Shown piece after piece: positions 1 to 11,060 of a DNA stretch of 64,000 nt (position 1 is the stretch's first letter; each line of letters opens with the position of its first letter). Below the pieces are notes generated by a model. The model searched no databases. It was not told where the DNA came from and saw only the letters and a list, made by a program, of their open reading frames with translations. Source of the stretch: Bettongia penicillata ogilbyi (taxonomy: Eukaryota; Chordata; Mammalia; Diprotodontia; Potoroidae); contig JAJHZJ010000043.1 in NCBI GenBank assembly GCA_023548195.1, forward strand, positions 1,430,391 to 1,494,390, in the 5' to 3' direction. The position numbers were made by a program, and so were the translations under genes.

Positions 1-264
1 GGCTCATTTTAATTGGGACACTGTAATTACGGCTGCATTGGTTAAATTGTTGATATGCATGTCTTATTTAAGATGTGACAGATCAAATTAATCCTCAGAG
101 AAGAAGCTTGAGCAGATTCTTCCAGCACTACTCCAGGCTCATCGAGAGAGGGGCTTACCTTTCCATACCATCAGCAAGAGTACCTGCAGTGTTAGAGATT
201 ACACCTCAATTCATCCTGGGGCTCAGTGTATAACCTTGACATTGACCAGCTATAACTAATCCAT
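1..264. other. Unassigned, low-repeat stretch
   Basis: No repeat family or reading frame was recognised. The first 100 bases are moderately AT-rich with several TAATT/TTAAT words and no simple-sequence content, which is compatible with unique or conserved noncoding DNA. This is only an impression. Confidence 0.3.
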
Positions 265-267
265 GTG

Positions 268-545
268 CCTTTTCACCCATGTGTCCATCTATCCATCCAT
301 CCATCCATTTTTCTGCCCATCATTCTTTACCAAGTGCTCATCTACATATGCATCCAACCATGCACTAACAATGCTACCATCCAGCTGCCACCTATCAATG
401 CTCCAACCTTGTATACATTCATGCACCTAATGAGCAATGCATCCATCCATCCATCCATCCATTCATCCACTCATGCATTTGTCTATCTATATGTCCATGC
501 ATTGAGTGATCCAATCATGCATCCATTCTCTCATCCACTGAGTCA
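268..545. repeat. Degenerate (ATCC)n tetranucleotide cluster
   Basis: Runs of tandem ATCC occur near 288-310 and 442-475, with scattered CATCC and CATGC units between them. The open frame across it is simply a translation of the repeat (repeated HPSIHPSI) and is not a gene. Confidence 0.8.
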
Positions 546-647
546 TGAAATAGTGAAAATGATCCATTAAGGTAGACTTTGTTTCTCTAATGCAGAAGTC
601 ACAGAAATTAAGACATAATTCTTGCCTTTGTGAAGCTATTTTAAGTA

Positions 648-735
648 TCATCAGCAATAATGATGATAACGAATTTAATATCTGGTATTTATATAGCATG
701 TAAAGGTTTGTAAAGTGCTTCAGATTGTCTCATTC
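648..735 (-). repeat. MIR SINE fragment
   Basis: The text reads like the reverse complement of the MIR 3' region: a TAATAAT-type start, a 'tatttatatagc' word, then 'ggtttgtaaagtgctt' and a 'tctcatt' word. Confidence 0.5.
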
Positions 736-930
736 TCCTCCAAGCTGTGATTCTCACTTTCCGAGCTATTGCCACCAGCTCATACCATTTACTCCAACCT
801 CCCCTCCCCTTTCAGCTTTCTATTATGTACTATTTCCCCTCATTACAATGGAAGTTCTTTGAGGGCAGGGGTTGCCCTTCTTTTTACTTCTATTTGTATC
901 CCCAGTGCTGAGCAGACAAGATGCCACCCA
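736..930 (+). repeat. L2 LINE 3' end fragment
   Basis: It carries the L2 3'-terminal signature: a pyrimidine-rich stretch, then 'gttctttgagggcaggg', then 'tttgtatccccagtgct'. The copy is divergent and ends before the usual AATAAATG tail. The remaining bases up to about 1125 hold only a short L2-like piece near 1035-1075. Confidence 0.6.
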
Positions 931-1129
931 TTCTCTTCCTCCCTTAGAAGTGGCTACCTCAGTCTTCTGAGGAGAAGCTCTTGCGTGTCCCAGTTTGTTG
1001 TCTGTTGGGGAGAAATGGTCAGTGAGCAAACAATCATTTACCCAAGTAGCTACTTTGTGCCAGACCCTGTGTCCTTGTGTCTTCAAGCCCAGGAATAGTA
1101 AGTAATCTCAGGACAGAGATGTGAATGAT

Positions 1130-1350
1130 TGAAGTCTGGTGATTATGAGGAGGCTGATGAGAGACCCTCTTCCCTGGTCAGACCCCACCTAGAACAATGT
1201 CGTCAGTTTTGGGGCAGGATACTGATAAATAGGAAGGTGCCCAGGAGATCCAAGAGCTCAAATTGATGTCGTATTGGGCTTGCTTAGCTGGAGAAGGGAA
1301 GCCTTGAGGGGACATGACAGCTGTTTTTAGGTGTTTGAGGGTCTATCTTG
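1130..1350 (+). repeat. L3/CR1-type LINE fragment
   Basis: The segment resembles the C-terminal RT and 3' region of mammalian L3/CR1: 'cctggtcagaccccacctag' is followed by 'cagttttggggca' and later 'gagaagggaagccttgagg', 'gacatgacagctg'. A better preserved L3 copy lies at 41760-42625 and shows the same words. Confidence 0.6.
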
Positions 1351-2010
1351 TATCAATCAATCAATAGACATCTCTGTTAAGAACCTGATGTGTGCTAGAC
1401 ACTGTGCTAAATACTGGGGAGGAAAAGAAGAGGCCAAAAGGATCTCTCAAGGAGCTCGCAATCAAGTGGGAGGACAACAAACATATGGACAGAGAAGCTA
1501 TGGGCAGGATCCCTAGGAAACAATGATCAATAGAAAAACCTTGTGTGGCAGAATGGAGGAGGGACTGCATGGGGAGACTCAAGGTTGGCAGACCTTGCCC
1601 CAGGAGTTGCTGTAATAGTCCAGGGATGTGAGCTTGTGTCAGAGGAGTAAAGGAGGGTCATATTCAAAAGATGCTGTGGAGGTGAAATCACAGGTCCTGG
1701 CAGCAGATGGGATATGGAGGGGTGAGAAGAAGTGAGGCTTTCAGGATGGTTCTGGGAGCCTGAGGCTGGGAGGATGGTGTTACAATAACAGGGAAGTTTG
1801 GAAGGGGGAAGAGTTTACAGGGAAATATAACAGTTTGTGTGTTAGGACACACTGAGTTTAAGATGTCTGCTGGTTGTCCTGCTTGAGACAGAGGAGGTAT
1901 TTTTATATTTGAGCTGAGATGGCAGAGCCAGGAATGAGGAGGGGCATCACAAAAAGGTAGATTGGACTGGAAGTGCTTCCCATGAGAACCACCAACATGT
2001 CCTTCCAGGA
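1351..2010 (-). repeat. L2 LINE fragment, antisense
   Basis: It opens with the reverse complement of the L2 3' end ('tgtgctagacactgtgctaa', then 'aaggagctcgcaatcaagtg'). It continues as divergent antisense L2 coding sequence ('gtaatagtccagggatgtga'). A late piece near 1850 ('gagtttaagatgtctgctgg') matches the antisense L2 RT region seen in other copies here. Boundaries are approximate and the copy has internal losses. Confidence 0.5.
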
Positions 2011-2648
2011 TGTCACCTCTGTTGGACTTTCAGGGTCATTTATAGGGATGCTGTGATAAGTATGCTTGTTCAAGTGTTGATTGGTCCCTGAGTTACCCTC
2101 AAACCCTGGGATTCTTAAACACATCTTTACCAGTACTTTCCAGGATATCTCCAGGGCTCAAGACCACGTTGCTTGTGTCAATTGGGCACTGGGAGATAAT
2201 TATGCTTCAAATAGAAGTACAGCACTCCATGGAATCTACAACACTGAGGTGCCCAACTCTACTTAACTGCCCCTTTCTCCAGCTTGGCTGCCATGCAGCT
2301 GGTGGGAGGAAAGTGGATGCCAAGACTCTCAAGCAGGAGGGAGGCAGGAGCTCTTCTTAGCTCCCAGAATTTCTCCAGGATTGGTGGGGAATGGGATGGA
2401 GTGAAGGACAGGAGATGCTAAGCAGAGGAGCCTATCCTGAGGTGACATGAGGAGACAAGTGGTGACACACTGACAAGAATAAGGAAGGGGAAATCCTGGC
2501 CAGCTGTCCCTTAGCCTGGATTCCTCCTCTAACTGAGACCCAGTCCCCTCCTCCTCTGCATTTGCTCCTGGTCCTGGCTGTAGGATCACTGGGGACACCT
2601 GCTTATCTTGAAAACCAAACCATCATCCCCAAAGGTGGTATCCACGAA
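2011..2648. other. Unassigned stretch
   Basis: I see no recognisable repeat, RNA gene or credible coding frame. Short open frames on both strands look like chance. Confidence 0.3.
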
Positions 2649-2649
2649 A

Positions 2650-2915
2650 AAGGAAACAGACACTCATTAAACACCTACTTTTTGCCAGTCACAAGTACTT
2701 TGCAAACCCTTTCTCATCTGATCTTCACAATAGTCTGGTGCAGAGGTGCTGTGATTACCTTCATTTTATAGGAAACGGAGGTAAACAGTGATTCAATGAC
2801 TGACAATGGGTCATACAGTGAGCACATTTCTGAGACTGAATTTGAACACAGATCTTCACACCTCCAAAGCCAGTGCTCTATCAGCTCTGCTAAAGAAGGA
2901 TGGTCACTCTTGGGT
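2650..2915 (-). repeat. MIR SINE, nearly full length
   Basis: Reverse-complement MIR: 'attaaacacctactttttgc', then 'ctttgcaaaccctttctcat', 'ttcattttataggaaacgga' and 'gaatttgaacacagatcttc', followed by the degraded tRNA-like 5' part ('gccagtgctctatcagctct'). Confidence 0.75.
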
Positions 2916-3815
2916 AAAGACTGCATGTTATAACACGTATAAAAGGATCCTGAAGATGATTACATCTGCCCACCCCCTATGAAGGAGTTATTGGGGAGAT
3001 GATACTCTGCAAAGTGTGTTGAAAAAAATAAAGTAGCCTTTCTCAACTAAGCAGTTGTGTGAGGGTGTGAAAGTGGGTTGGATCTGGAGTGAGGGAGAGG
3101 ATAAGTCCAAGTCCTCCCTCCTCAATTTCCTAGCTGTAGGAAGCTGGGCTTAGGACTTACCTGAGCTTTCTCACCCTTCACTGATACTACCAAGGAGAAT
3201 GGGCAGACATAATACTGTGCATACTTGGTCTGCCAAAGTTAAAGTGGAATGTTAATGCCATTTCCCATCCTTGCCAAGCACAGAACATCTTGGACTCTTG
3301 GAGCTGGAAGACCTCAGAAGCCTCCTAGCCTAACACATAAATGTTACTGTTAGTCTGTTCATTGTCTCCCCCAGAGTCTGCTTGCCTTGCTCCTATTAAG
3401 ATTGTGAGGGGGGAGGGCACCTGCTTCAAGGACTCTCAGTCCCTTGACTGCCCCATTGGCAGACTTCAATTCCAAGTGGCTTGCTATTTTATGCTGAGGG
3501 CCAAAGAGTATGACTCAGTCAATGAGGAATTACCTGTGTGACATCATCTCTTTATCCAATGATTAAAACTTTTTATTCCTTGCTCAAATCTAGAGCATAT
3601 TTTTGATTGATTGATTTGAGGTGTATGGGCTTTCTGCAATTCCAGTAATTGGGGATAGGGTAGGAACCCCATCTCTATTACCCATTTCAGTTTCATTTAG
3701 ATTGCTGCCTGACCGGTTTTAACCTGCCCCCTCATGCTCCCCTATTTCTACAGACATAGAATGACTGCTTATTAGCATCCATGCATTGGTGAGCATCCAC
3801 AAGTGTGGTCTCATC
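2916..3815. other. Unassigned stretch
   Basis: No gene or clear repeat. Around 3290-3340 there is a short 'cttggagctggaagacctc' word of the kind found in several ancient repeats, too brief to classify. Confidence 0.3.
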
Positions 3816-3819
3816 AGTC

Positions 3820-4032
3820 AATGTGGGGAGAGCACTTAGGAGTGGGAGGGTGCAGGCAGAGTCTTGGGATGGAAGTTGAACTCCTTGGGATTAAATCCCA
3901 CCTCTGTGATCCTTCAGTTTTAGGAACCTGGGCAACCCCTTCTGCCTTGTTATGCCTTTGTTTCTTTGTAAAATGTGTAAAATAAGGAAACTAGACCAGA
4001 TTTTTTCCAATGTCTTTCTCAGCTCTGCCCTT
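3820..4032 (+). repeat. MIR-family SINE
   Basis: Sense MIR core: 'gggattaaatcccacctctg' (degraded B box), then 'gaacctgggcaacccc', 'gtttctttgtaaaatgtg' and a 'cagctctg' end. Divergence is typical of an ancient mammalian SINE. Confidence 0.65.
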
Positions 4033-4602
4033 GGATGTGCTTCTCCCTTCTGTCACTCTCTTCTCTAGTACCAGGGAGAGGGCTCCTGTTTCAGCCTCTT
4101 GGAGTGAATTTCCAGTTAGTGGCATCCCACCTGGTGCAGCTATGGCTCGGCACACAGCAGAGGCCTTTCCTTTTGGGTGAGATGGGCTGGCAGACAAATG
4201 GAAAGATGGCCCAGCATGGACTCCATGGGTGAGCTGAAGAGACCAGATGGGACCTGGTACCTTGGGCTCCTCTCAAGAGGTCCAGGGTGTTAATAGGCAA
4301 GAACAACAGAGTTGGGAAAGAATGTAATCAATACAGATCCCTGGAAATGAAATCTGTTAATAGCGCAGAAAATCTGCTAGATACTGTGCCCCTGCTGTGT
4401 GCTTAAAAGGTATTTTATGTACAGTATAAATATCTCTATGACTTTCTGCTGCACGTGGTGTGAGTTTGACAGTCACCTCATTGGGATTCCGGGAACTGTT
4501 TCTGGGAGATACAATCTGAAATATATATAAATGTTCATTTATAATTAGCCTACTGTTGCTCCCTTTATATGCAGTTAAAAGAATGCTAATCTGGCAGTTA
4601 AA
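4033..4602. other. Unassigned stretch with an AT-rich 3' half
   Basis: No repeat or gene recognised. Bases 4320-4600 are AT-rich and not simple sequence, with several homeodomain-type words (ATAATTAG, GCTAATC, AGTTAAAC). See findings. Confidence 0.25.
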
Positions 4603-4605
4603 CAT

Positions 4606-4641
<36 letters not shown>
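4606..4641. repeat. (CA)n microsatellite
   Basis: An uninterrupted CA dinucleotide run of about 18 units, visible directly. Confidence 0.98.
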
Positions 4642-4643
<2 letters not shown>

Positions 4644-5021
4644 AGAAAATAGTCCCATCTTGATTCTGAAGAATAGACACCTGACCATTTCATCAGAAAA
4701 GTGTCCTATGCCCAGGACAGAACCCCGAGCCTGGATAGGGCCAAGACAGCACTTGTTTTGGTCAATGAAATTGAATCTAGACTATTTACCTGTCTGAGGG
4801 TAAGATGGTATTGATCTAACCAGTGGGGTTGCATCTCATTTTTAAGACTCTAAGAAAGCTGAGGCTGTGTCCTTGTTCAGACCCTTATATGAAGGTCAGA
4901 GACATGACCACAAGTTGGTTCTTTCTAGTTCCTTATCTAAATACTTTATTCTAAAGGAAACCTAAAGTCTTTTTTGTTCTTGGAGGTGGGCATGGTCTGT
5001 GTTGATTTCTTGGGTATTCAA
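4642..5021. other. Unassigned stretch
   Basis: I see nothing identifiable between the CA run and the following antisense L2. Confidence 0.3.
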
Positions 5022-5688
5022 TTCAATCTAGTAAACATTTATTATGCACCAACTATATGCCAGATACTGTGCCAAATGCTGGGGATACAAAAGAGAAAAA
5101 AGACAGTCCCTTCCCTCAAAGAGATCACAATCTAATGGGTGAGGGACAACATGCAAGCAAATATATCCAAAGCAAACCGTACGCAGGACAAATAAGAAAT
5201 GATTAGTAGAGGGAAAAGTACTGGAATTTAAGGGGGCTGGGAGAGGCTTCCTGTAGAAGGAGGGAATCTAGTTGTGACTTAAAGGAAATCAAGGAGGTCA
5301 GTAGTCTTAGCAGGGAATGGAGAGCATTCCAGGTATGAGGGATAGCCAGAGAGAATGCCTAGAGATGAGAGATGGAGGGTCTTGTTCATGGAACAACCAG
5401 AAGGCCAGTGTCATTGGACTAAAGAGCATTTATTGGGGAGTGAAGTATAAGAAAATTGGGAAGGTGAGAGTGAAGTAGGTTATGAAAGACTTCGAATGCT
5501 GAGCAGAGCACTCTGTTCTTGATCCTGAAGGCCAAAGGAAACCATTGGAGTTTACTGAGTGAAGGTGTGTGTATGTGTGTGTGTATGTTATCATAGGACC
5601 TAAACTTTAGAAAAATCACTTCAATGGTTGAATTAGGATGAAGTGGATTGGGGAGAGAAACTAGAGGGACACTGCCTATCTTCATTTT
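5022..5688 (-). repeat. L2 LINE 3' half, antisense
   Basis: A long, readable reverse-complement L2. It runs from the 3' end ('gtaaacatttattatgcacc', 'gccagatactgtgccaaatg') through 'ggagagcattccaggtatga', 'cttgttcatggaacaaccag' and 'ccattggagtttactgagtg', to the antisense of the RT C-terminal region. A short GT-rich expansion interrupts it at 5564-5588. Confidence 0.8.
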
Positions 5689-5880
5689 TAGTTCAGTAAA
5701 CATTTATTAAGCCACTGAAGTATACTAAGCCCTGTGGAAGACCTAGTGTAAATATGTGAGGAAGAGGGAGGAACAGACAAAGCTTAGATAAGAACTCACT
5801 GTACCACTGATAGCACATGAGACTTACCATATAGTAGGGGGATAAGACATATGCCAGAAGTATCCATAAGCCATAATAAT
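5689..5880 (-). repeat. Second L2 LINE 3' end, antisense
   Basis: A new L2 3' terminus begins immediately after the previous copy ('cagtaaacatttattaagcc', 'ctaagccctgtggaaga'), so this is a separate insertion or a local rearrangement of L2. Confidence 0.6.
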
Positions 5881-6047
5881 AGAGTCTAAACACATTAGAA
5901 AATCCCTCATATAATCATAGGTTACTATATCTCAGAGTTAGAAGGATTTTGAGCTGCCATCTGGTCCAATCCAGATCTGAACAAGGATTTCTACTATAAA
6001 TACACTATAAGTGGTCAGCTGGGCTTTGCTTAAAGGCCTCCAGAGAG

Positions 6048-6140
6048 GGATGTGTGTATATGTGCATTCGCATATGTGTATGTGCATATCTGTGCATGTG
6101 TATGTATATGTATATGGGTATGTGTATGTGTGTGTATGTG

Positions 6141-6181
<41 letters not shown>

Positions 6182-6182
6182 G
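6048..6182. repeat. (TG)n/(TATG)n compound microsatellite
   Basis: Interrupted TG, TATG and CATG units lead into a clean TG run at about 6143-6176. Open frames here encode only alternating C/V or H/T and are artefacts of the repeat. Confidence 0.97.
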
Positions 6183-6950
6183 TATTCAGGGAGGTGGGAG
6201 CCATCTGCCAAGGAAGCCCATTTTTCTTATGAACACCTCTGATTATTAAGAATGGTCTTTAGACTTCAAGCCATCATTTCCTCTTTTCTAGTCTTTACTC
6301 ATGGTTGCCAATTCTGTCCTTTGGGGTCAAGCTGAGCAAGCTGAAACCTGCTTTCATGTGATGTTCTTACAAATTCCTAAGAGGAGCGAATCATGTTCTG
6401 CTGCTGTTGCTTCTTCTCTAGGTGATGTACACACTGTTTCTCTAATCCTAACACAGTACATTATTATGGTCCTTCTGTTGTTATTGTTCATGTTACCAAT
6501 GGTCACGGACAGCTCACATGACCAACAAGTTGGACAAGACATAATCTCCCATCCTTCAAACCCCTCAAACTTCTCCAATAAGAAATATGTGCAAGAGATA
6601 GAGGAATTTCAGCTTTCGTCATGGTCTAAGATGCCAAGTACCCTAATGAGGCAATAATTCAATGAAATAATAGCAGAAGAGACTAATATGATCCTTCATC
6701 ACTCCTTCCCTCAAAATTCACTATGCCTTGGCAGACCTGCAAGCCAGTCCATGGGTTTTCAATGGAACTCACCTCCCTTTCCTTCTCCTAGTTCCATAGA
6801 AAACCAAAAGGCAGAAGCATTCTTTGTCTGGCACTGCAGCATGGCAGTCTTCTATTTAGCTAGAGAACTGAGAATCAGAGAGAACTGTGGTAGGATGCCA
6901 GTAAGTGTGGTGTGTAGCTAGATTCCACTGAACCTGAGGGGAACTTAGAG
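6183..6950. other. Unassigned stretch with a 118-codon open frame
   Basis: The frame at 6301-6657 (+) has one hydrophobic run (LLLLLFML) but no recognised domain, no splice or promoter context and no neighbouring exons. I treat it as chance and annotate no gene. No repeat recognised. Confidence 0.3.
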
Positions 6951-7545
6951 GAAGATGAGAAAACTGTGAAGTCCAGCTCCTAGGAAAAGTGTCATCAAAG
7001 GGAAAGAGTCAAAAAGTTAACAATAGAGGAACAGGTGCAGAAAAAGACTGAAATTACCAAAGATCTCAAAAAGAAGAAAACTCAGAGACCTTGAGCATAA
7101 ACAGATAAAACAAACAGGGAAGATATTAATAACAGAAGGAAATATGTACTCCAGATATGTTAAACAAGTCCAGATATTTAAGAATAAATATCACAAAAAG
7201 AAGGAAATGAATTGACAGCTGATGAGGCAGAAGGACCTTTGTATTCCTAAAAAAGCATGAAACCATAGTGTGATGTTCCTGAAAGACTTAAAAGAGAAAT
7301 AAGGATTGTGAAGACAGAGTTTATAGATTGTCCAGCAGGATAAGAAAACTTGAAAGCACAGTGGCAAGATTCACTAAAGACTCAAAAGAGAGAACAAATA
7401 ATTAGGAACACAAAAACACAAAAATGGAAGAAGAAAAGTGTAAAAAAAAAGTCAAAAATACTGAAAGAATATATGTCTTCCATGCAAGTAGAACATTTTA
7501 GTCTCAAAGAAAGAATTCTGGCACAAGTGTGAGTTGTATATGAAT
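6951..7545 (+). other. A-rich unassigned sequence, possible old LINE remnant
   Basis: A/K/E/Q-rich reading frames such as 7350-7532 resemble degraded LINE ORF1 or 5' sequence but carry no diagnostic motif. Similar A-rich text resumes at 9035, so the L1 3' end between them may have inserted into it. A short 'agaaagaat' word flanks that insertion on both sides. Confidence 0.25.
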
Positions 7546-9022
7546 GGGCAATATATAAAAATAAAATTAAGGGGTGAGAGGAATTTACTGGGGGAAGGAG
7601 AAAGGGAGAGGTAGAATGGGGTGAGTCATCTCACATAAAAGAGGCAAGAAAAAACTTTTACAGCGGAGGAGAAGAGGGGGGAGATGAAGGGGAGTGAGTG
7701 AACCTTACCCTCATCAGAATTGACTCAAAGAGGGAATGCCATACACCCTCAGTTGGGTAGAGAAATCTATCTTATCCTACAGAAAAGTAGGAGGGGAAGA
7801 GATAAGAGAAAAGGGGGTGAAAGAAGGGAGGGCAGAATGGGGAAGGGGGTATTAAAAAGTAAAACATTTTTGAGGAGGTACAGAATAAATGGGGGTATAG
7901 GTTGGAAAGAAATACAGTTAGCAGCAGTAACTGTGAAGAAAATTTTGAAGCAAGTTTCTCTGATAAAGGGCTCATTTCTCAGACATACAGAGAACTGCGT
8001 CAAATTTATAAAAATAAGAACCATTCCCTAATTGATAAGTGATAAAAAGATATGATCAGTTTTCAGATGAAGTAATCAAAGCTATCTATAGCCATGTGAA
8101 AAAATATTCTAACTCACTATTGACTGGGGAAATGAAAATTACAACAATTATGAGATATTAACTCATGTCTATTAGATTGGCTAATAGGACAGAAAAGGTA
8201 TATGACAAATGATGGAGAGGATGTGGGAAAAATGAGACATTAATGCAGTGTTGGTGTAGTTGTGAATGGATTCAGCCATTCAGTAGAGCAATTTAGAACT
8301 ATAATCCAAGGGCTATAAAACCCTGCATACCTTTTAACCTAATAATACCACTATGAGGTCTGTATTCCAAAAGAGATAGAAAACAAAAAAAAAAGGAAAA
8401 TGATCTATATGTACAAAAGTATTTACAGCAGATCTTTTCTGGGGACAAAGAATTAGAAATTGAGGGTATGCCCATCAATTGGGGAATAGCTAAACAAATT
8501 GTGGAATGTGATTATAATGGAATGCTATGGTACTATAAGAAATGATGAGCAGGATACTCTTAGAAAAAACCTGAAAATACTTGTATGGGCTGATGCAAAG
8601 TGAAATATACTGTGTGCAAAGTAACAGCAATATTTTAAGGTGATCAGCTGTGAATGACTTATCTATTCTCAGAAATACAACAATCCAAGACAATTCTGAA
8701 AGACTTATGATGCACAATGCTATCCATACCTAGGGAAAGAACTGATGGTATCTAAATATAGATTGACACATCCTTTTTTTTTTAACAAAAACTTTTTCTT
8801 GAGTTTTTTTGTCTATGTTTTCTTTCACAACATGACTATTATGAATATGTTTTGCATGACTGCATATATATAATCTATACTGTATTGCTTGACTTTTCAA
8901 TAAGGAAGGTAGGCACGGAGGATGGGAGAGAATTTAGAACTCAAAGTTTTTAAAATGAATATTAAAATTGTTTTTACATGTAAATGGGGGAAAATAAAAT
9001 ACTGAATTAAAAAGAGAGAGAG
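7546..9022 (+). mobile_element. 5'-truncated marsupial L1 3' end
   Basis: The order matches the marsupial L1 3' region: a purine-rich part with 'gtagagaaatctatcttatc', then 'gattggctaataggacagaa', 'gatggagaggatgtgggaaa', 'tgcccatcaattggggaata', 'aagaaatgatgagcagg' and 'ttctttcacaacatgactat', ending in 'ggggaaaataaaatactg'. It is divergent, with no usable ORF. Confidence 0.8.
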
Positions 9023-9034
9023 AGAGAAAGAATG

Positions 9035-9400
9035 CCAAAAGACAATATAAGAATTGAAAATTTCCCAGAAGAACATGATATACAAAAAAACTTGGAAGTT
9101 ATAATGCTAGAAATAATCATTTAAAAGCTGCCCAGAACTTCTGACATATGAACACAGAAAGCAAAGTGTCAATGGAAATGATTTATAGATTGTCTCTAGG
9201 AACATAAATAAACAAAATATCCCCCTCCCCCCAAAATCATCTCAAACTTATGATACAAACTTGAAGACACAAAATGGTTCAAGTTAACAATTTCAAGAAC
9301 AAACAAAATTTCTTCAAATGAAAGAGGAAAAGATGCTAAAATATAAAAGAAAAGAAATGTGAATAACACAAAACACCAATGCTCTCCCAAGAAATTGTAG
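9035..9400. other. A-rich unassigned stretch
   Basis: No identifiable family. It could be the continuation of the material at 6951-7545. Confidence 0.25.
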
Positions 9401-9404
9401 GAGT

Positions 9405-10608
9405 GAACGGTGTCACATGTAGCATTTGACACTGTTGAACACCTACCTTCCCATTAATCTTCTGTTCTCTATAAGTTTTAATGACATGATTCCCTTCTGG
9501 TTCTCTTATTTCTGTCTCAGCCTCCCTTCTTCTCGGTCTCATTTGCTGGATCTTTATCCAGATCACATCTGTGGGTTTCTGATAGGATTCTATCCTGCAT
9601 CCACTTCTCCTTCTACCCTATTTAATTTGGTGAGCTCATCAGCTCCCATTGATTTGATTATCAGCTCTGTACTGATTCTCCAGTCCACTTATCCAGTCCT
9701 AATTGCTTTCTCAACCTCCATTCTCACATCTCCAACTGCCTTTTGGAAATGTCTTCTAGACATCTTGAATTCAACATGGCAAAAACTGAACATCATAGCT
9801 TTCCCCCAAAACTTCTCCTCCTCCTGAATTTTGTATTACTGCCATCCTCTGATTCACTAATGCTCACAACCTAGGGGTTATGCTCGACTTCTCATCCTCT
9901 GTCACTCCCAATATCCAATCTCTTGCCAAGACCTGTCAATTTTACTACTGCAGTATCTCATACATGCCCCCACACTCTCTTCATGATATTGCCACGATTC
10001 TGATACAGACTTTCCTCAATTTACATTTGTATTATTTCAGTAACCTGATGATTGTTTTCCCTTCCTCAAGTCTTCCCCATACTCTATTTCTTCCTTCACT
10101 CAGCTGTCAGAATGATCTCCTCCACTTTGCGTCTGCTTCTTTGCCTGCATTCAACTTCAAGGAGTAAGATGCCCTTGCCAGGATAAACCCATCACTTCAA
10201 CACCATGCTGCTAACTCAAGCCTTCATTGACCCTACCTCCCTTTTCTTCTCTTCCTTTTGTTTGGAGGGCTTGAGGATAAAGTACTAAACTCCTTACAAT
10301 GCCTTCCTTTAGAGATGGCAGGAACTGACCTTTTTGGGTCACTCCACTTGGCATTTGTCGCCCTGCCTGATTTCAGCTCCACGTAACAAGATGCCCTTTT
10401 GTGGGCACACTCTTCCTGTTTTCCTCCCCACCTCTTCTTTCCTGTTGACTTTTGTGTGTATCCTTATCTTTTAGGTTATAAGCTTGTGGAGGTAGGGACT
10501 GACTTTTTTCTTAATTGCATCCCAATTATATTTTATTGATTGCATTTAGCACAGTGCCTGACACATCCTAGGCACTAGTAAATGTTTATTGGATTGACTT
10601 GATTGTTT
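9405..10608 (+). mobile_element. L2 LINE, RT region to 3' end
   Basis: It begins at the antique RT coding text for a TFDTVEH-like motif ('gcatttgacactgttgaaca'). It passes through a readable C-terminal RT segment (9880-10020: MLDFSSSVTPNIQSLAKTCQ) and a degraded 3'UTR. It ends in the canonical L2 tail ('agcacagtgcctgacacatc', then AAATGTTTATTG). Frameshifts and stops throughout show it is a dead ancient copy. Confidence 0.8.
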
Positions 10609-10614
10609 ATTGTA

Positions 10615-11060
10615 GTGGATCTTCCTAAAGTGAAGGTCTAGCCATTTCACCTCCTTACTCTATAAACCCCAGTGGCTCCTCATCACTTCCAGGAGCAAAT
10701 ATAGAATCCTCCATTTAGTATTCAAAGTCCCCTTCCATTCCTCATAACTTTCCAGTATTCTTATACTTTACACCAAACTACAAACGTCCTCAGTGTTTCT
10801 TGAACAAAATATTCCATCTCTTGACTCCAGATATTTCCTTGGATGGAATGTTTTTCCTTCTTATCTCTACTTTCCAGATTCCTTCAAGCCTCCGCTAAAA
10901 TCTCACCTTCTACAGAAAGCTTTTTCCAATTTCTTGTCATTCAAGTGTCTTCTCTCTGTTGATTTACTCCCTTTTACACTGTATATAGTTTGGCTGTGCC
11001 TAGTTATTCTAAATATAACTAAATATAAATTTAATTCTATTTCTCTAAGCTAAATATTTG
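10615..11060 (+). mobile_element. L2 LINE fragment, part 1 (split by RTE)
   Basis: L2 text for the RT C-terminus and 3'UTR: 'gtggctcctcatcacttcca', 'ttcttgaacaaaatattcca', 'aaaatctcaccttctacaga'. It breaks at about 11060 inside the 3'UTR and resumes at about 13428, so the RTE element inserted into it. Confidence 0.75.

Noticed and set aside
6301..6657. 118-codon frame with a hydrophobic run
   Set aside because: No homology signal I recognise, no splice or promoter support, and surrounded by repeats. Most likely chance.
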